DNA from: an uncultured Desulfosporosinus sp.
Lineage (GTDB): Bacteria > Bacillota > Desulfitobacteriia > Desulfitobacteriales > Desulfitobacteriaceae
DNA: 51,678 nucleotides
Direction of reading: 5' to 3'
NCBI GenBank assembly: GCA_927405585.1
Contig: CAKMJS010000004.1
Coordinates: forward strand, 1 to 51,678
Part shown: one piece after another, positions 50,511-51,678 of the stretch
How positions within the stretch are numbered: the stretch's first letter is position 1
Layout of the letters: each line of letters opens with the position of its first letter
Translations under genes and position numbers: made by a program
The notes under the pieces: generated by a model
Database searches by the model: none
Seen by the model: only the letters and a program-made list of their open reading frames with translations
Told to the model about the DNA's origin: nothing

Positions 50511-51029
50511 TTGAAAAAATTCTGGAAGGTATTTAATTTTTTAGAGGACTTTGCTTCCGGCGGTTTACTGTTTGCTGGAGTCTCAATCATATTCTATGGT
50601 GTGATTATGCGCTATGTCTTTAATGATGCACGTTCATGGGTCGATGAAATATCACAATACATGATAATCTGGGGTACCTTGATAGGAACAAGCGTGGCCC
50701 TACGCAATAATCATCACATTAAAGTCGATATGTTATTTAACGTATTTCCAAATCGAGTTAAGTATTTTATTACCTTATTTGCACATGCTGTAGGGGTTGG
50801 CTTTGGAGGATTTCTAATTTACTACGGTGGAGGTTTAGTTAAATTTACCCATACGTCTGGTCAGTTATCGACAGATGTTGGTATCCCACTTTTTCAAGTT
50901 TACAGCATCCTGCCAATGATGGGAGTCCTATTAACCTTCCGCTTTATAGTAAAAATATATGAGACAATCAAAAGCAAGGGCAGTAATAGCGATACTATAC
51001 CAGCCGAAGGGAAGGTGGATCTGGTATGA
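50511..51029 (+). CDS. dctQ: TRAP transporter small membrane subunit, copy 2
   Basis: A DctQ nearly the same as the copy at 46000, with RSWVDEISQYMIIWGTLIG and NNHHIKVDML. The differences cluster in helix three (VGVGFGGFLIYYGG) and the C-terminal tail. The equivalent start codon is TTG at 50511, after GAGGTG; an in-frame GTG at 50502 is part of the ribosome site. It overlaps dctM by four bases. Confidence 0.88.
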   Translation: MKKFWKVFNFLEDFASGGLLFAGVSIIFYGVIMRYVFNDARSWVDEISQYMIIWGTLIGTSVALRNNHHIKVDMLFNVFPNRVKYFITLFAHAVGVGFGGFLIYYGGGLVKFTHTSGQLSTDVGIPLFQVYSILPMMGVLLTFRFIVKIYETIKSKGSNSDTIPAEGKVDLV

Positions 51030-51678
51030 CAGTAATTCTTCTGTTCGGTTTATTCGTAGCTTTCTTTCTTCTAAATATTCCAATTGCCATTAGCCTTGCT
51101 ATATCAACCATTGTCGTGATAGCGACAACCGAAAACTTCAACATGATTATGCTAACCCAAAGAATGTTTGCTGGTTTAAACTCAGCGCCCTTAATGGCCA
51201 TACCAGGATTTGTCCTGGCCGGAGTCTTGATGGCACGTGGTGGAGTTTCTAAATACCTCATTGAGAGTTTACGCTCTTGGATTGGGCACTTACCAGGTGG
51301 GTTGTCAGTCGTGACGATTCTCGCATGCATGATCTTTGCAGCTATTTCGGGGTCTAGCCCGGCCACTGCAGCTGCCATCGGAGCAATCATGCTACCCGCT
51401 CTAATAGAAGGTGGTTATCCTAAACGTTATGCTATGGGCCTGATCGCTGCATCAGGAACTTTAGGCATCTTGATTCCCCCAAGTATACCCTTAATCGTTT
51501 TTGGGGTGACCTCGGATGTATCAATTGGGAAATTATTTATGGCCGGAATTATTCCGGGTCTCTTACTAGGCGGTGTGCTCCTGGTCTCGGCTATAATTTA
51601 TGCTAAGAAGAATAATTATGGGATGGGAAAGAAATATACCATGGCCGAGCGGTGGAAGGCCAGTCTCAAAGCTATTCC
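51026..51678 (+). CDS. dctM: TRAP transporter large membrane subunit, copy 2, cut by window edge
   Basis: The first 217 codons of a DctM almost identical to the copy at 46515: FVLAGVLMARGGVSKYL, AISGSSPATAAAIGAIM and LIPPSIPLIVFGV. It continues past the window end without a stop. The near-identity with copy 1 suggests a recent duplication or gene conversion. Confidence 0.92.
   Translation, partial: MTVILLFGLFVAFFLLNIPIAISLAISTIVVIATTENFNMIMLTQRMFAGLNSAPLMAIPGFVLAGVLMARGGVSKYLIESLRSWIGHLPGGLSVVTILACMIFAAISGSSPATAAAIGAIMLPALIEGGYPKRYAMGLIAASGTLGILIPPSIPLIVFGVTSDVSIGKLFMAGIIPGLLLGGVLLVSAIIYAKKNNYGMGKKYTMAERWKASLKAI

Overview
The window is AT-rich, densely packed bacterial DNA with strong Shine-Dalgarno sites (AGGAGG type), frequent TTG/GTG starts and many Rho-independent terminators. 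A GerMN-type lipoprotein, DUF975 and DUF1847 proteins, a type-B succinate dehydrogenase/fumarate reductase, a sigma-54 regulator of PrpR type and tandem TRAP dicarboxylate transporters together suggest an anaerobic, endospore-forming clostridium of the Desulfosporosinus/Desulfitobacterium group. That placement is an inference from gene content. I see no rRNA, tRNA, CRISPR array, prophage or intact insertion sequence.

Layout. 1-2.0 kb: the 3' end of a cupin gene, a cydA stub and rmuC (minus strand). 2.3-9.4 kb: a membrane GGDEF/HD-GYP c-di-GMP protein, an SDR plus LarA-family pair, a putative stand-alone structured RNA with its own promoter and terminator, and an M20 amidohydrolase. 9.5-16.5 kb: mostly minus-strand envelope genes (secreted beta-propeller, ferredoxin-like membrane protein, CapA-like lipoprotein), several tiny genes, a 5'-truncated P1 peptidase and YbjQ. 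16.6-21 kb: a DMT exporter, then TetR with a split PEP-synthase-like pair. 21-29.5 kb: LapA, a small protein, a GerMN lipoprotein, an SbcD/SbcC-like pair with degenerate active sites, DUF975, an MBL hydrolase and a crotonase. 29.6-32.7 kb: a Toprim protein and a PhoB/PhoR-like two-component pair.

32.8-51.7 kb is the most coherent part, a carboxylate module. A PrpR-type sigma-54 activator precedes a canonical -24/-12 promoter and a long operon: a non-covalent fumarate-reductase-like flavoprotein, DUF1847, MmgE/PrpD, SdhCAB and a SucCD-like acid-CoA ligase. A CitA/DcuS-type sensor kinase without a visible response regulator follows. After it comes a duplicated TRAP transporter region: a 22-codon dctP relic with dctQM, then two full dctP genes, then a second dctQM that runs off the window. 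I infer uptake, dehydration/reduction or oxidation, and CoA activation of a C4-C6 di- or tricarboxylate; the substrate cannot be read from the sequence.

A small repeat of about 110 bp, with several short hairpins, occurs as two full copies, one internally deleted copy and three remnants, all outside genes. Several broken genes (cydA, P1 peptidase, dctP) suggest ongoing local deletion.
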